NCBI RefSeq assembly: GCF_007988885.1
Contig: NZ_BJUZ01000001.1
Location: forward strand, 1,054,001 to 1,118,000
Source of the DNA: Gluconobacter wancherniae NBRC 103581
GTDB taxonomy: Bacteria > Pseudomonadota > Alphaproteobacteria > Acetobacterales > Acetobacteraceae
Reading direction: 5' to 3'
Length of the DNA stretch: 64,000 bases
Made by a program: the position numbers and the translations under genes. The stretch's first letter is position 1, and every line of letters begins with the position of its first letter. The notes beneath the pieces were generated by a model, which saw nothing but the letters and a program-made list of their open reading frames with translations, was not told where the DNA came from and did not search any database. This document shows, one piece after another, positions 17,686-29,035 of the stretch.

Positions 17686-17840
17686 CTGTTTAGGCTCCCG
17701 ACCCGCCCTCATGGGGACCTTGAAAAACAGCATGCGGCCACTCCTTAACCCCCGCAAGAAAAAAGTCATTTTTTTTGAAAGAAAGTGATTTACCCCCCTT
17801 GCGCCCCCAGAGGGTCTTGGGTAGATACCACCTCACCGCT

Positions 17841-19557
<1,717 letters not shown>

Positions 19558-19572
19558 CCTTAACCTGCATAT

Positions 19573-19593
19573 GGCCTCTCGCATTGAGAGGCC
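19573..19593 (+). terminator. Hairpin after guaB
   Basis: A perfect 8-bp stem (GGCCTCTC with GAGAGGCC) and 5-base loop lies 15 bases past the guaB stop. No T tract follows. It may be a weak terminator or 3' stabiliser between guaB and rsmB, and it argues that rsmB translation starts downstream of it. Confidence 0.5.
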
Positions 19594-19612
19594 AAAACGG
19601 CTACGGGTGCGC

Positions 19613-20968
19613 ATGACCCCCGCAGCACGCCTTTCCGCCGCAATCGATCTGCTCTGTGCGATCCAGAGTGCGCCCCGCCGTCCAGCCGACGCTACCGCCA
19701 ACGCTTTTTTCCGTGACCGGCGGTATATCGGCGGCGGAGACCGCAGGGCGGTTTCGGCGATGGTGTGGGATGTGCTGCGTGGCTGGCGCCGCCTGCACTG
19801 GCATCTGCGCGAAACACACGGTGAAATTTCGCCGCGCCTTCTGTGCGCCGCATCTGCATTGCTTTCTGGCATGAACATGGACGTTGTTCGCCAGCTTTTC
19901 AGCGGTGAGCGCTATGCACAGAGCCCGCTGACATCCCGTGAAGACATCGCTCTCAAGGATCTGGAAGGCAAGCAACTTTCCTCACGTCAGCAGACTCTCG
20001 CCGTCCGCCTTGAATATCCGGACTGGATCGAAAAGACACTTAAGGAGACGTTTGGCCCACGCCTCGAAGACGAGATGGCGGCCATGCTCGGCACACCAAC
20101 ACTTGATCTGCGCGTCAATCTTCTTAAGGCCGACCGCGATAAGGCTCTCGACGCGTTGCGCCGCGAATCGCTTAAGGCTGTTCCAACGAAGCTTTCACCC
20201 TGGGGCCTGCGCCTTGACGGTCGTCAGCCCGTGACTGCCACCCAGGCTTTCCGCGATGGCCTTATCGAAATTCAGGATGAAGGCAGCCAGCTGGTCGTCG
20301 CAGCGGTTGGCGCGACACCCCAGCACAAAGTTGTTGATTATTGCGCGGGAGCAGGCGGAAAGACGCTCGCTCTGGCGATGACGATGAACAACCGTGGCCG
20401 CATCACCGCATGTGATGTGCACGACAAGCGATTGGCTGGCGCTGAAAAGCGTCTTCGCCGTGCAGGGGTCCATAATGCGGAAGCCCATCTGCTTGTAACG
20501 GGTGACAAATGGGCCAAGCGTCATAGCGCCAGCTTCGATCGCGTTCTGGTTGATGCGCCTTGCTCCGGCACAGGCACGTGGCGCCGCAATCCCGATGCCC
20601 GCATGCGCCTGACCCCTCAGGATATCGAAGAACTGGTCGTGAAGCAGTCCGAGATTCTTGATCGTGCCGCGTCTCTGGTGAAGCCCGGCGGACGTATGAT
20701 TTATGCCACTTGCTCGCTTCTGGCCTGCGAAAACGGGCAGCAGATTGATGCATTCCTCAAGCGTCGCGCCGATTTTCGGCGCGTTCCCAAGGAAGAAATG
20801 TCCGATCTTCTTCCGGCCGAACTCAGAGAGAAAGCCCAGTTCTCCCTGACACCTCTTCGTGACGAAACTGATGGCTTCTTTGCCTGCGTCATGGAGCGTA
20901 TTGTCGAACCAAAAGTAGAAGCGCCAAAGGCAGAAGAGCCTATCGCTGAGGCAGATCCTGCCACATAA
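19613..20968 (+). CDS. rsmB: RsmB/NOP-type RNA cytosine-5 methyltransferase
   Basis: SAM-dependent m5C methyltransferase, 451 residues, most like RsmB (16S rRNA C967). An N-terminal NusB-like helical part (1-130) precedes the catalytic domain with the SAM loop VDYCAGAGGKTLALA, DAPCSGTGTWRRNP (Cys317) and YATCSLL (Cys367); the second Cys is the nucleophile in this family. The ATG at 19613 is preferred because it begins where homologues do (AARLSAAIDLL) and avoids the hairpin; 19571 is the alternative. The last 20 residues are Glu/Ala/Pro-rich. The 3' end overlaps the convergent acetyltransferase gene by 29 bases. Confidence 0.88.
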   Translation: MTPAARLSAAIDLLCAIQSAPRRPADATANAFFRDRRYIGGGDRRAVSAMVWDVLRGWRRLHWHLRETHGEISPRLLCAASALLSGMNMDVVRQLFSGERYAQSPLTSREDIALKDLEGKQLSSRQQTLAVRLEYPDWIEKTLKETFGPRLEDEMAAMLGTPTLDLRVNLLKADRDKALDALRRESLKAVPTKLSPWGLRLDGRQPVTATQAFRDGLIEIQDEGSQLVVAAVGATPQHKVVDYCAGAGGKTLALAMTMNNRGRITACDVHDKRLAGAEKRLRRAGVHNAEAHLLVTGDKWAKRHSASFDRVLVDAPCSGTGTWRRNPDARMRLTPQDIEELVVKQSEILDRAASLVKPGGRMIYATCSLLACENGQQIDAFLKRRADFRRVPKEEMSDLLPAELREKAQFSLTPLRDETDGFFACVMERIVEPKVEAPKAEEPIAEADPAT

Positions 20969-21440
20969 TCAAAGCGTCTACATAACCATGCGTCGGGTGC
21001 TCGAACGCACCCGGCAGCGCTGTCAGAATGCGGAAGCCAAGATCTTTCCACAGTTCGATAGCGCGTAGATTAGTACTGACCACACAGTTGAACTGCATGG
21101 CCCTGAAGCCAAGGCGTCCGGCCTCTTCAATTGCATGCTCTCCCATAGACCTCCCGGCACCATGACCTGACACAGCAACAAATCCCGCATTGGCGATATG
21201 CTGGCCGCCGCCCATCTGATTCGAATGCAGATAATACGTTCCGACAATTTGTTCGTCAGAAGCGACGGCAACGTATACCCGGTGAGAGACGTCCATCCAG
21301 TAAGCCAGAGCCTGACGGCGCCCCCATTGTCGGGGCAGGGCATAGGTCTCACCTTTGCGAATCACGGGGCCTATGATGCGCCAGATTCCCTCCCGGTCGA
21401 GAGACTGCGCTGGGCGAATGTGCAGGGCTGATTTTTCCAT
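20940..21440 (-). CDS. GNAT-family N-acetyltransferase
   Basis: 166 residues with one GNAT fold. The acetyl-CoA loop is at about residues 87-101 (GFVAVSGHGAGRSMG), and FNCVVSTNLRAIELWKDLGF is the typical strand-helix of the C-terminal half. The substrate cannot be inferred; relatives act on small amines, antibiotics or proteins. It is transcribed alone toward rsmB, with 29 bases of tail overlap, and away from the antiporter gene. Confidence 0.85.
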   Translation of the reverse strand: MEKSALHIRPAQSLDREGIWRIIGPVIRKGETYALPRQWGRRQALAYWMDVSHRVYVAVASDEQIVGTYYLHSNQMGGGQHIANAGFVAVSGHGAGRSMGEHAIEEAGRLGFRAMQFNCVVSTNLRAIELWKDLGFRILTALPGAFEHPTHGYVDALIMWQDLPQR

Positions 21441-21556
21441 AATTCCGAACTCTCTCCAGCCTTTGAATATATGGCAAGACTGTCGTTAGGCGAGTCGGGA
21501 AAGAAACAGTATGATGCTCAGCTCCCGAGACCAGAACGGATGCTGTCGTCTAGAAC

Positions 21557-23374
21557 ATGCAATACGATATCCTAATAGGAATTCTTTGTACCTTTGGCGC
21601 AGGCATGCTGGCTCAGTGGGTTGCCTGGCGCTTCCGGCTCCCCGCAATCGTGCTTTTGTTCGCGCTGGGACTGATCCTCGGGCCATGGCTGGGCATCCTG
21701 CACCCCTCCGTGACGATGGGATGGGCTTTCAGGCCGCTGGTGTCTCTTCTGGTCGCAATCGTGGTGTTCGAAGGAGGCATGGCACTTGATATCCGCCAGC
21801 TCCGTGAAGCAGGCGAGGGCGTTGCGCGCCTGACTATGCTGGCTCTGCCCATAAACTGGGTGCTCGGATCTCTGGCAGCACGGTTCGTGGCGCATCTGGA
21901 ATGGGGCACGTCTCTGCTGTTCGGGGCGATAATCGTCGTCACAGGGCCAACCGTTGTTCTGCCATTGCTTAGAAGCGCAAAACTACAGGCGCGCCCTGCA
22001 GCGTTCCTGAGATGGGAAGCCATCGTCAACGATCCACTCGGAGCGATCCTCGCGGCCGTCGTGCTACAGCTCATGCTGCTGCATGTGGATGTGCACACAG
22101 GTGTGTTCTTCACGCACACACTTCCTGATCTTCTGGCGGCTGCGGCAGAGTCCATCGCAGCGGGCATTCTGCCAGCCTATCTCATGCGATACCTTTTCAC
22201 GCGTGACATGATGCCGGAGATCCTCAAGACACCAGTACTGCTGACACTGGCACTTGTCGTTTTCTGCGTCTGTAATCTGGAGATGGAAGGCGCTGGTCTG
22301 ATCGCCGTGACGATCTTCGGCATGGCACTAACGAACCTTCACATTCCAGGCCTGAGTGAACTGCGACGGATGAAGGAGTCCCTTGTCGTTCTAGTGGTGT
22401 CGGTACTGTTCATCATGCTGACAGCCGACCTTCAGCGAATGGTCCTCGCGCGCCTCTCTATTCCCATCCTTGCGCTAACGCTCGTTGTCCTGTTTGTCGT
22501 GCGGCCTGCTGGTATTTTCCTGTCCACGCTTGGTACTAAAATGAGCTGGCAGGAAAAGCTTTTCGTGGGATGGATTGCCCCGCGTGGTATCGTTGCCGCC
22601 GCAGTAGCGGGTGCTGCGGGTATCCGGTTGAGTGAAGCCGGATACAGCTCCGCAGACCTGATCATGCCTGCTGTCTTTGCAGTCATCGCCGTGACCATGA
22701 TCCTGCATGGCTTTTCGTTAAGCCCACTGGCTCGTCGGCTGAAGCTCACTCTTTCAAATGAGCCCGCGATGGCGATCCTCGGTGCGAGTCCATGGTCGAT
22801 TGATTTTGCGGCCTGCTTACACGGCGAAGGCATCCCTGTGCTGCTGGTAGACAACCGTTCAAGCGCGCTCATGCCTGCCGCACGCCTGTCGATTCCCGTA
22901 TTGCGCACGGAACTCCTGTCCCAACATGGGCAGGAATCGCTGGAAGAGAGACCAGCCGATTATCTGATCGCAACCACTGCGGACGGTATTTACAATGGCA
23001 TGGTCTGTGGTCATCTGGCTCCGAGCATGGGACGGCAGAGAGTCTTCCAAATCAGCCCCGGCGTGGCACGACTTGATTTCTACCATGGACTATCCCGTGA
23101 TGCCCGCGGCAAGGTCCTTGGCGAACCCGCGTGGAATTACACGCTGTTTGAAACCCTGTTTGACCGGGGATGGCGATTCATCGCAACTGTTGCGACAGAA
23201 GAAGATGCGGCGAAGTTCGGGCAGGATGACAACAAGCTCGACATTCTTGTCGTACGACGCGGAACGGCCATTTTGATCCGCTCGGCGGAGGACAATGACC
23301 GCACCCACCCCTCACCAGGGGACATTATAGTCTCCATGACACCGCCACCCGAGCACAACAGCCCGGCCTCCTGA
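21557..23374 (+). CDS. CPA1-type Na+/H+ antiporter with C-terminal TrkA-N-like domain
   Basis: 605 residues. About 12 membrane spans fill residues 1-395, with FEGGMALD near 74-81 and the ion-site motif EAIVNDPLGA near 154-163 (Asn-Asp pair of the CPA1 group). From about 400 a soluble domain begins (MAILGASPWSIDFAACLHGEGIPV), a Rossmann TrkA-N/RCK-like fold that may sense nucleotide. Expected role: cytoplasmic pH and Na+ or K+ control, useful to an acid-producing bacterium. Stands alone; its stop is 7 bases from the convergent YkuD gene. Confidence 0.9.
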   Translation: MQYDILIGILCTFGAGMLAQWVAWRFRLPAIVLLFALGLILGPWLGILHPSVTMGWAFRPLVSLLVAIVVFEGGMALDIRQLREAGEGVARLTMLALPINWVLGSLAARFVAHLEWGTSLLFGAIIVVTGPTVVLPLLRSAKLQARPAAFLRWEAIVNDPLGAILAAVVLQLMLLHVDVHTGVFFTHTLPDLLAAAAESIAAGILPAYLMRYLFTRDMMPEILKTPVLLTLALVVFCVCNLEMEGAGLIAVTIFGMALTNLHIPGLSELRRMKESLVVLVVSVLFIMLTADLQRMVLARLSIPILALTLVVLFVVRPAGIFLSTLGTKMSWQEKLFVGWIAPRGIVAAAVAGAAGIRLSEAGYSSADLIMPAVFAVIAVTMILHGFSLSPLARRLKLTLSNEPAMAILGASPWSIDFAACLHGEGIPVLLVDNRSSALMPAARLSIPVLRTELLSQHGQESLEERPADYLIATTADGIYNGMVCGHLAPSMGRQRVFQISPGVARLDFYHGLSRDARGKVLGEPAWNYTLFETLFDRGWRFIATVATEEDAAKFGQDDNKLDILVVRRGTAILIRSAEDNDRTHPSPGDIIVSMTPPPEHNSPAS

Positions 23375-23381
23375 GATGTTA

Positions 23382-23891
23382 TCAGGGGTGCTCGACCACA
23401 ATCTCAGTCACGCCGTTTTCAAGCAGATATCTCAGATCTGACTCGTCAACGGCGATGCATCCCTCGGTCACGCCCCGCCTGGGTGGAAGATGGAAAAAAA
23501 TTGCCGACCCTGCCGAAGGGACTGGTGGCATGTCATTCCAGCCGAGAACGACGCAAAGATCATAAGCATCATCATCCCGCCACATGCGCTCACACGAGGC
23601 GGGATGGGGGAGAGTAACCGCCCTGTTGTATTCGGGGTGTGACGGGTCATCACACCATCCATCGTTCGGGGCAATCGGCTCTACAGGAAGGCCTGCCGAA
23701 GAGACGGGCCTCGCCACACGATCCGCGCGATAGAGAATTCGACGGAACGGAAGGGTTCCCACAGGCGTTGCATGATCGCCTTCAGTTTTATGTGATGAGA
23801 CCCCTGATTCACCAATAAATGCGCGGAAACTCCTGTTCTCGAAAAGCAAAACGCGCTGTTGTCCAACCGATCTTAAAACAGCTTTACACAT
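23382..23891 (-). CDS. YkuD-domain L,D-transpeptidase-like protein
   Basis: 169 residues from the ATG at 23891 (an upstream start at 23918 adds nine). The domain has the YkuD hallmarks: GDHATPVGTLPFRR near 38-51, His134 (FFHLPP) and the catalytic Cys145 in VTEGCIAV, where the usual SHGC is replaced by TEGC as in a known subgroup. No signal peptide or membrane anchor is visible, which is odd for an enzyme working on peptidoglycan, so it may be exported by another route, have a mis-called start or act inside the cell. Convergent with the antiporter gene. Confidence 0.8.
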   Translation of the reverse strand: MCKAVLRSVGQQRVLLFENRSFRAFIGESGVSSHKTEGDHATPVGTLPFRRILYRADRVARPVSSAGLPVEPIAPNDGWCDDPSHPEYNRAVTLPHPASCERMWRDDDAYDLCVVLGWNDMPPVPSAGSAIFFHLPPRRGVTEGCIAVDESDLRYLLENGVTEIVVEHP

Positions 23892-24045
23892 TAAGCCTGT
23901 TTCCTTTTGGAGATGCACTTGTCATATTTCAGACACTAGCTTGCTGTCATAAGGTTTCAATGGCGGTATCGGTCGCATGGCAACACATGCGGAAACATAC
24001 GGATATGCAGGCCTTCCTGCAGAAGACGAGACGAGAAAAACAACT

Positions 24046-24783
24046 ATGGCTGGTCCACGTCCAATTCTTGTTGTCGATGACGATGACACACTCCGCCAAC
24101 TTCTCGTCGAGCAGCTCCAGCAGGGAGGAGAGCTTGAAGCTGTCGAAGCGACTTCCGTTGAAACTGCTCGAGAACTTCTAAGCCGCCAAGGCGCTCGCTA
24201 CGATGCTATGCTGCTCGATATCACCCTCCCAGATGGTGACGGGCGCGATTTCTGTGCGCAGCTTCGTAGGCAGGGCCTGCGCCTTCCCATCATCATGCTG
24301 ACCGGCTCTGATGAGGAAGGGGATGTTGTGCGCGGCCTCGATGCTGGCGCAAATGATTATGTCGCTAAACCTTTTCGCATTGGCGAGCTTCTGGCGCGCC
24401 TACGGGCACAGCTTCGCATTTTCGAAAACAGCGAAGATGCCGTTTTTGAGATCGGCCCCTATGCATTCCGCCCTTCTGCCAAGCAGCTTGTGGAACATGC
24501 AAAGAATCGCCGTATCCGTTTGACGGAAAAAGAAGCCGCGATTCTCAAGTATCTTTACCGTGCAGGTCAGCGACCGGTTGCAAGGCAGGTGCTACTCAAC
24601 GAGGTATGGGGCTATAATGCTGCCGTAACCACGCACACGCTTGAGACGCATATCTATCGCCTGCGCCAGAAGATCGAGCCGGATCCAACCAAGACATCCC
24701 TGCTCATCACAGAAGGCGGTGGCTACCGTCTTGATCCAGAAGGCTGGAGCGCACGGGAAGCAACAGGCCAGCACACGGCCTGA
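24046..24783 (+). CDS. OmpR/PhoB-family response regulator
   Basis: 245 residues from ATG 24046, which begins directly before the receiver domain; an in-frame ATG at 23977 would add 23 residues. Receiver: acidic DDDD at 11-14, phosphoacceptor Asp58 in MLLDITLPDGDG, MLTGSDE and Lys108 in AKPFRIGE. The winged-helix DNA-binding domain fills about 140-235 (RLTEKEAAILKYL, TLETHIYRLRQKI). No histidine kinase lies next to it, so it is an orphan here. Target genes unknown. The gene is convergent with xth. Confidence 0.88.
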   Translation: MAGPRPILVVDDDDTLRQLLVEQLQQGGELEAVEATSVETARELLSRQGARYDAMLLDITLPDGDGRDFCAQLRRQGLRLPIIMLTGSDEEGDVVRGLDAGANDYVAKPFRIGELLARLRAQLRIFENSEDAVFEIGPYAFRPSAKQLVEHAKNRRIRLTEKEAAILKYLYRAGQRPVARQVLLNEVWGYNAAVTTHTLETHIYRLRQKIEPDPTKTSLLITEGGGYRLDPEGWSAREATGQHTA

Positions 24784-24810
24784 GCCTCCCCGTTAATCAC
24801 GTCGCGATCT

Positions 24811-25605
24811 TCAGAGATCGAGGTCCAGAACGACTGGCACATGGTCAGACGGGCTGGACCAATCCCTTACATCCTTCAGAACACGGATGTCTCGCAGGGA
24901 CGGCATCAGATCAGGCGTCAACCAAACATGATCCAGCCTGCGACCGCGATTGGACTTTCTCCAGTCCCGGTTACGATATGACCACCATGTATAAAGTTTT
25001 TCGGGCTCCGGAACGATGTGTCGCATGGCATCCGTAAAGCCTGTAGCGATCCACGCGCTCATTCGGGTGGTTTCCGGCGGAGTATGGCTTACGACGCCCA
25101 AAAGCTGACGATGACTCCAAACGTCATTTTCCAGCGGCGCAATGTTCAGGTCGCCGACAAGGATGCTGCGGGCAGGGGGGATTTCCCTGAACCAATTGGT
25201 GGCTTCATCCACGAATGAAAGCTTGTGAGCGAACTTGTCGTTCAGATCAGGATCGGGGATATCCCCGCCCGCAGGCACGTAGAAATCATGCAGCAGAACC
25301 GGTCCACTGGGGGTCTGCACGCTGGCTGCAACGTGCCGGCAATCATCGCGACCGCACCAGTCGGGAATGTTCTGCACAGTTTCTATGGGATGACGCGACA
25401 GGATCGCGACCCCGTTATAGCCCTTCATCCCTTTATAGACGTGATACGGCAGGCCCAGGGCCGCCACATCTTCCGCCGGAAAGAGAGGATCGGGGACTTT
25501 TGTTTCCTGCAGGCAGACAATGTCCGGCTGCTCTTCTTCCACCAGGCGCGCCAAAAGCGGCATTCGCAGGCGGAGTGAATTGATGTTCCAGGTAATCAGA
25601 CGCAT
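24811..25605 (-). CDS. xth: Exodeoxyribonuclease III (AP endonuclease)
   Basis: 264 residues of the ExoIII/APE1 fold for base-excision repair. TWNINSLRLR at 5-14, the metal Glu34 in LQETK, VGDLNIAPLENDVW with the Asp-x-Asn pair, and the closing SDHVPVVLDL with catalytic Asp-His are all visible. It cleaves DNA at abasic sites and degrades duplex ends 3' to 5'. Divergent from the dipeptidase gene, with 80 bases between starts. Alphaproteobacteria often have more than one paralogue, so the exact name (xthA) is not given. Confidence 0.93.
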   Translation of the reverse strand: MRLITWNINSLRLRMPLLARLVEEEQPDIVCLQETKVPDPLFPAEDVAALGLPYHVYKGMKGYNGVAILSRHPIETVQNIPDWCGRDDCRHVAASVQTPSGPVLLHDFYVPAGGDIPDPDLNDKFAHKLSFVDEATNWFREIPPARSILVGDLNIAPLENDVWSHRQLLGVVSHTPPETTRMSAWIATGFTDAMRHIVPEPEKLYTWWSYRNRDWRKSNRGRRLDHVWLTPDLMPSLRDIRVLKDVRDWSSPSDHVPVVLDLDL

Positions 25606-25685
25606 GATTTCTGGATTGTCCGGATTGGCGCTGATGACAAGTCCCTCTTGTGTTTCTGGCGCGCGATCCCGATCTTGGAAGCATC

Positions 25686-26696
25686 ATGACTGACCTGCAC
25701 GACACACTCCTGACCCTCGACACACATATCGACATTCCCTGGCCTGATCGGAACGACGCCTGGGCGAGTTCCTCGCCGCGACAGGTGGATGTGCATAAGG
25801 CTGCAAAAGGTGGTCTGCGGGCAGTATGCCTTGCAGCTTACATCCCCCAGACATCGCGCGACGCAGAAGGCCACGATGCAGCGTGGGACCGGGTCCAGGC
25901 GATGCTGAAGGTGATCAATGGCCTTGGCGGAAGACATGATGCGCTCTCGGCAAAAGTTTGTCGTACAGCAAGTGACATACGAAAAGCTGCAAACACGCCG
26001 GGTACTCTGGCCATTATGCCCGCGGTCGAAAATGGGCACGCCATAGGGGGGGACCCCAGCAGAATTGCTCTCCTCGCGCGTGATTATGGTGTGCGCTACA
26101 TGACGCTTACCCATAACGGGCACAATGCCCTTGCAGATGCGGCTATTCCTCGCGCAGACCTTGGTGATGACCCAACCCTCCATGGTGGCCTCTCGGCGCT
26201 TGGGCGCGAAGCCATCGGTGAGATGAACCGCCATGGAATTCTTGTGGATGTCTCACACACATCCAAAGCGACCATGATGCAGGCCGTAGCCCAATCCTCG
26301 ACTCCGGTTGTTGCGAGTCATTCATGTGCGCGGGCGCTGTGTGATCATCCTCGCAACCTTGATGACGAACAGCTTGATCTTCTCAAGGCAACGGGGGGCC
26401 TTATTCAGATTACAGCCATGGGCTCATTCCTGAAGAAGGGCGGTGGGGGTACACTCACGGATCTTGCGCGCCATGTCTCATATGTGGCGAAACGGATTGG
26501 CATCGAGCATGTTGGTGTCTCCTCCGATTTCGACGGTGGCGGTGGCATCGAAGGCTGGCAGGACGCGTCTGAGACACCAGCGGTGACCCGTGCCCTCCTC
26601 GCTGAAGGATTTGATGAGAAGCAGATAGCGGCCATCTGGGGAGGCAACATGCTCCGCCTCCTGGAAAACGCAGAACAGGCTTCCAGCAGAGGTTGA
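25686..26696 (+). CDS. Membrane-dipeptidase family (M19) peptidase
   Basis: 336 residues of the renal-dipeptidase TIM barrel. Zinc ligands are visible as DTHIDIPW (His14, Asp16) and in VDVSHTSKATM and ASHSCARALCDHPRN; SSDFDGGGG lies near the C-terminus. Family members hydrolyse dipeptides, including D-residues from peptidoglycan. There is no signal peptide, so it is probably cytoplasmic. The ATG at 25686 is chosen over an in-frame start at 25650, since the first conserved block begins at residue 8. No neighbouring partner explains its substrate. Confidence 0.9.
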   Translation: MTDLHDTLLTLDTHIDIPWPDRNDAWASSSPRQVDVHKAAKGGLRAVCLAAYIPQTSRDAEGHDAAWDRVQAMLKVINGLGGRHDALSAKVCRTASDIRKAANTPGTLAIMPAVENGHAIGGDPSRIALLARDYGVRYMTLTHNGHNALADAAIPRADLGDDPTLHGGLSALGREAIGEMNRHGILVDVSHTSKATMMQAVAQSSTPVVASHSCARALCDHPRNLDDEQLDLLKATGGLIQITAMGSFLKKGGGGTLTDLARHVSYVAKRIGIEHVGVSSDFDGGGGIEGWQDASETPAVTRALLAEGFDEKQIAAIWGGNMLRLLENAEQASSRG

Positions 26697-27011
26697 ACTG
26701 CAGGCTCGGGAGCGATGCGCAAGGGAACAAATCAGGCCCAGAGAAGAAAGAGAGTCAAAAAATTGTCCACCATGGTGGCAATCGGGCATTGACATTGTTT
26801 CTTTCCAAAGATTTGCACGTTGCTCCACCAGTCTAAATGCTCTTCGCAACCCATAATCTAACGATTTCAATGAGTTGCAAAAGGTGCTTAAAAATTGTGC
26901 AATCTGACAGCAGGACAGAGAAACCCTGCCTTTCATGATTCTGTCATGCTTCAGCCCACAGACTTTTCCACAGGATCAGTGGATGACTGAACACGTCCTG
27001 CAAGGTGTTTT
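26697..27011 (+). other. 315-base non-coding gap upstream of uvrC
   Basis: No plausible gene is seen. The gap holds a perfect 12-bp palindrome CCACCATGGTGG (26767-26778), a TTGACA (26789-26794) with only a poor -10, a TTGCAA-N17-TGCAAT pair (26875-26903) that could drive uvrC, and a near DnaA-box TTTTCCACA (26964-26972). No LexA box of the GTTC-N7-GTTC type was found here. Confidence 0.4.
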
Positions 27012-28958
27012 ATGACCGACCTTCTCAATGCTGGAGCACACGTTCAGGACGCAGCCTTTGAGGTTGCGGTTCCGGCACAAAAGGCACTTTGCGGACCGGA
27101 TGCCATTCGTGAAGCACTGAAAACCATTCCCTTCAGCCCCGGCGTCTACCGTATGCTGGGAGCGAAAGGGGAGGTGCTTTATGTGGGCAAGGCGCTGAGC
27201 CTGAAAAAGCGCGTCTCGTCATACACACGCACAAACCAGCTTCCCGAGCGCTTGCGGCGTATGGTCTCACTCACGGTCTCCATGGAGATCGTCATCACGC
27301 GTACGGAAGCCGATGCGTTGCTGCTTGAGGCCAATTACATCAAGCGCATGAAGCCTCGCTTCAACATCCTGCTGCGCGACGACAAGAGCTATCCCTGGCT
27401 GATGCTCACGGAAAACCATGACTATGCGCAGATTACGAAACAGCGCGGAAAGCCCGTAAAAGGGGCTACCTACTGGGGCCCATTCGCCAATGCCTGGGCT
27501 GTTAACCAGACCCTTAACCTCGTCCAGCGGACGTTTCTGCTACGCTCGTGTTCGGACGCGATCTTCAATTCCCGGACGCGGCCCTGCCTGCTCTATCAAA
27601 TCAAGCGCTGCTCGGCCCCCTGCGTGGATCGTATTTCCAAGGACGATTACAGCGAACTGGTTATGCAGGCGCGTCAGTTCCTGTCTGGAAAAAACACCGA
27701 ACTCCAGCAACAACTGGCGACAGAAATGGAGCGGGCATCAGAGGCCATGGAATACGAACGCGCAGCTGCGATCCGTGATCGTATTCGCGGGTTCGCCAAC
27801 ATGCAGAACTCTGGAACGGTAAATCCGTCTTCGATTGATAATGCTGATGTCGTGGCCATATGGCAGACCGCTGGCGAGACCTGCATTCAGGTGTTCTTTA
27901 TCCGTGCCAGCCGCAATAATGGCAATCGTGCATTCTACCCGGTCCACGCAGAAGACGAGACTCCGGCAGACGTACTCTCAGCGTTCCTGATACAGTTTTA
28001 CGACAACAAGCCACCACCGCCATCCATTCTGGTAAACTGTGATCTCAGCGAGCAGAAACTGCTTCAGGATGCACTCTCAATACGACTCGGCCAAAAAGTG
28101 GAAATCAACCGTCCGCAGCGGGGGGAGAGAAAAGATGTCATTGAGCATGCCACGCTGAACGCACGGGAAGCACTGGAGCGGAAACTGGCTGAAAATACCG
28201 GCCAGAGAAAGCTCCTTGAAGGTGTGGCCAAAGTTTTCGGCCTCTCCGAAACGCCTCAGCGGATCGAAACCTACGACAACTCACATATTATGGGGCAGGC
28301 GCCTTATGGCGTGATGGTCGTGGGTGGGCCCGAAGGCTTCAACAAACGCGCTTACAGAAAATACTCCATAAAAGGGCCAGTCGCGCCGGGTGATGATTTT
28401 GGCATGATGCGTGAAGTCATGCGGCGGCGTTTTGCGAAGGGCGCAAGCGTGACGGGGGAGAGTCGCCCTGAAGACTGGCCAGATCTGCTCCTGATCGACG
28501 GGGGTCTGGGCCAATATAATGCCGTCAAAGGTATTTTGGATGAATTGGGCGTAACCGACATTGTGATGGTCGCCATTGCGAAGGGCCCCGATCGCGATGC
28601 TGGGCGCGAATGGTTTTTCATGGAAGGCCGCGCGCCATTCCAGCTCCCGCCAAGAGATCCGGTTCTGTATTATCTGCAACGGCTGCGTGATGAAGCGCAT
28701 CGCTTTGCAATCACGACGCATCGCGCAGGTCGCTCCAAAGCACTTACAAAATCGGAACTCGATGATGTGCCGGGAATCGGAGCAGCCCGAAAAAAAGCGC
28801 TTCTGAACCATTTTGGCTCTGCCAAAAGTGTGAAGCAGGCGAGTCTTGAGGAACTTAAAGCCGTGGCAGGCATCAGTTCAGAGACTGCTGTCTCGATATA
28901 TGGCCGTTTTCACCCGGAATGGGTGCGAGAAGAATCCAGAACTGCATTAAATCCATGA
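27012..28958 (+). CDS. uvrC: Excinuclease ABC subunit C
   Basis: Makes the dual incisions in nucleotide-excision repair with UvrA and UvrB. 648 residues: GIY-YIG nuclease at about 40-120 ([19 protein letters not shown]), UVR domain near 230-262 ([20 protein letters not shown]), RNase-H-like nuclease 380-540 ([19 protein letters not shown]) and two helix-hairpin-helix units at the end ([24 protein letters not shown]). The ATG at 27012 follows AAGGTG. pgsA follows 77 bases downstream, an arrangement seen in many proteobacteria. Confidence 0.97.
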   Translation: MTDLLNAGAHVQDAAFEVAVPAQKALCGPDAIREALKTIPFSPGVYRMLGAKGEVLYVGKALSLKKRVSSYTRTNQLPERLRRMVSLTVSMEIVITRTEADALLLEANYIKRMKPRFNILLRDDKSYPWLMLTENHDYAQITKQRGKPVKGATYWGPFANAWAVNQTLNLVQRTFLLRSCSDAIFNSRTRPCLLYQIKRCSAPCVDRISKDDYSELVMQARQFLSGKNTELQQQLATEMERASEAMEYERAAAIRDRIRGFANMQNSGTVNPSSIDNADVVAIWQTAGETCIQVFFIRASRNNGNRAFYPVHAEDETPADVLSAFLIQFYDNKPPPPSILVNCDLSEQKLLQDALSIRLGQKVEINRPQRGERKDVIEHATLNAREALERKLAENTGQRKLLEGVAKVFGLSETPQRIETYDNSHIMGQAPYGVMVVGGPEGFNKRAYRKYSIKGPVAPGDDFGMMREVMRRRFAKGASVTGESRPEDWPDLLLIDGGLGQYNAVKGILDELGVTDIVMVAIAKGPDRDAGREWFFMEGRAPFQLPPRDPVLYYLQRLRDEAHRFAITTHRAGRSKALTKSELDDVPGIGAARKKALLNHFGSAKSVKQASLEELKAVAGISSETAVSIYGRFHPEWVREESRTALNP

Positions 28959-29035
28959 TGTGGCCCGAAAAATTCAACACCTGATCATGGAATTGTCGCA
29001 TACGTGCGGGACGGAATCTGTTTAGACTGTTTGTG

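Noticed and set aside
24805-24820. CGATCT-TCAG-AGATCG hairpin at the end of xth
   Set aside because: Overlaps the xth stop codon and is short with no T tract; likely coding coincidence.
26964-26972. DnaA-box-like TTTTCCACA before uvrC
   Set aside because: Single site with one mismatch; no second box, AT-rich unwinding element or dnaA/parAB neighbours, so no origin is called.
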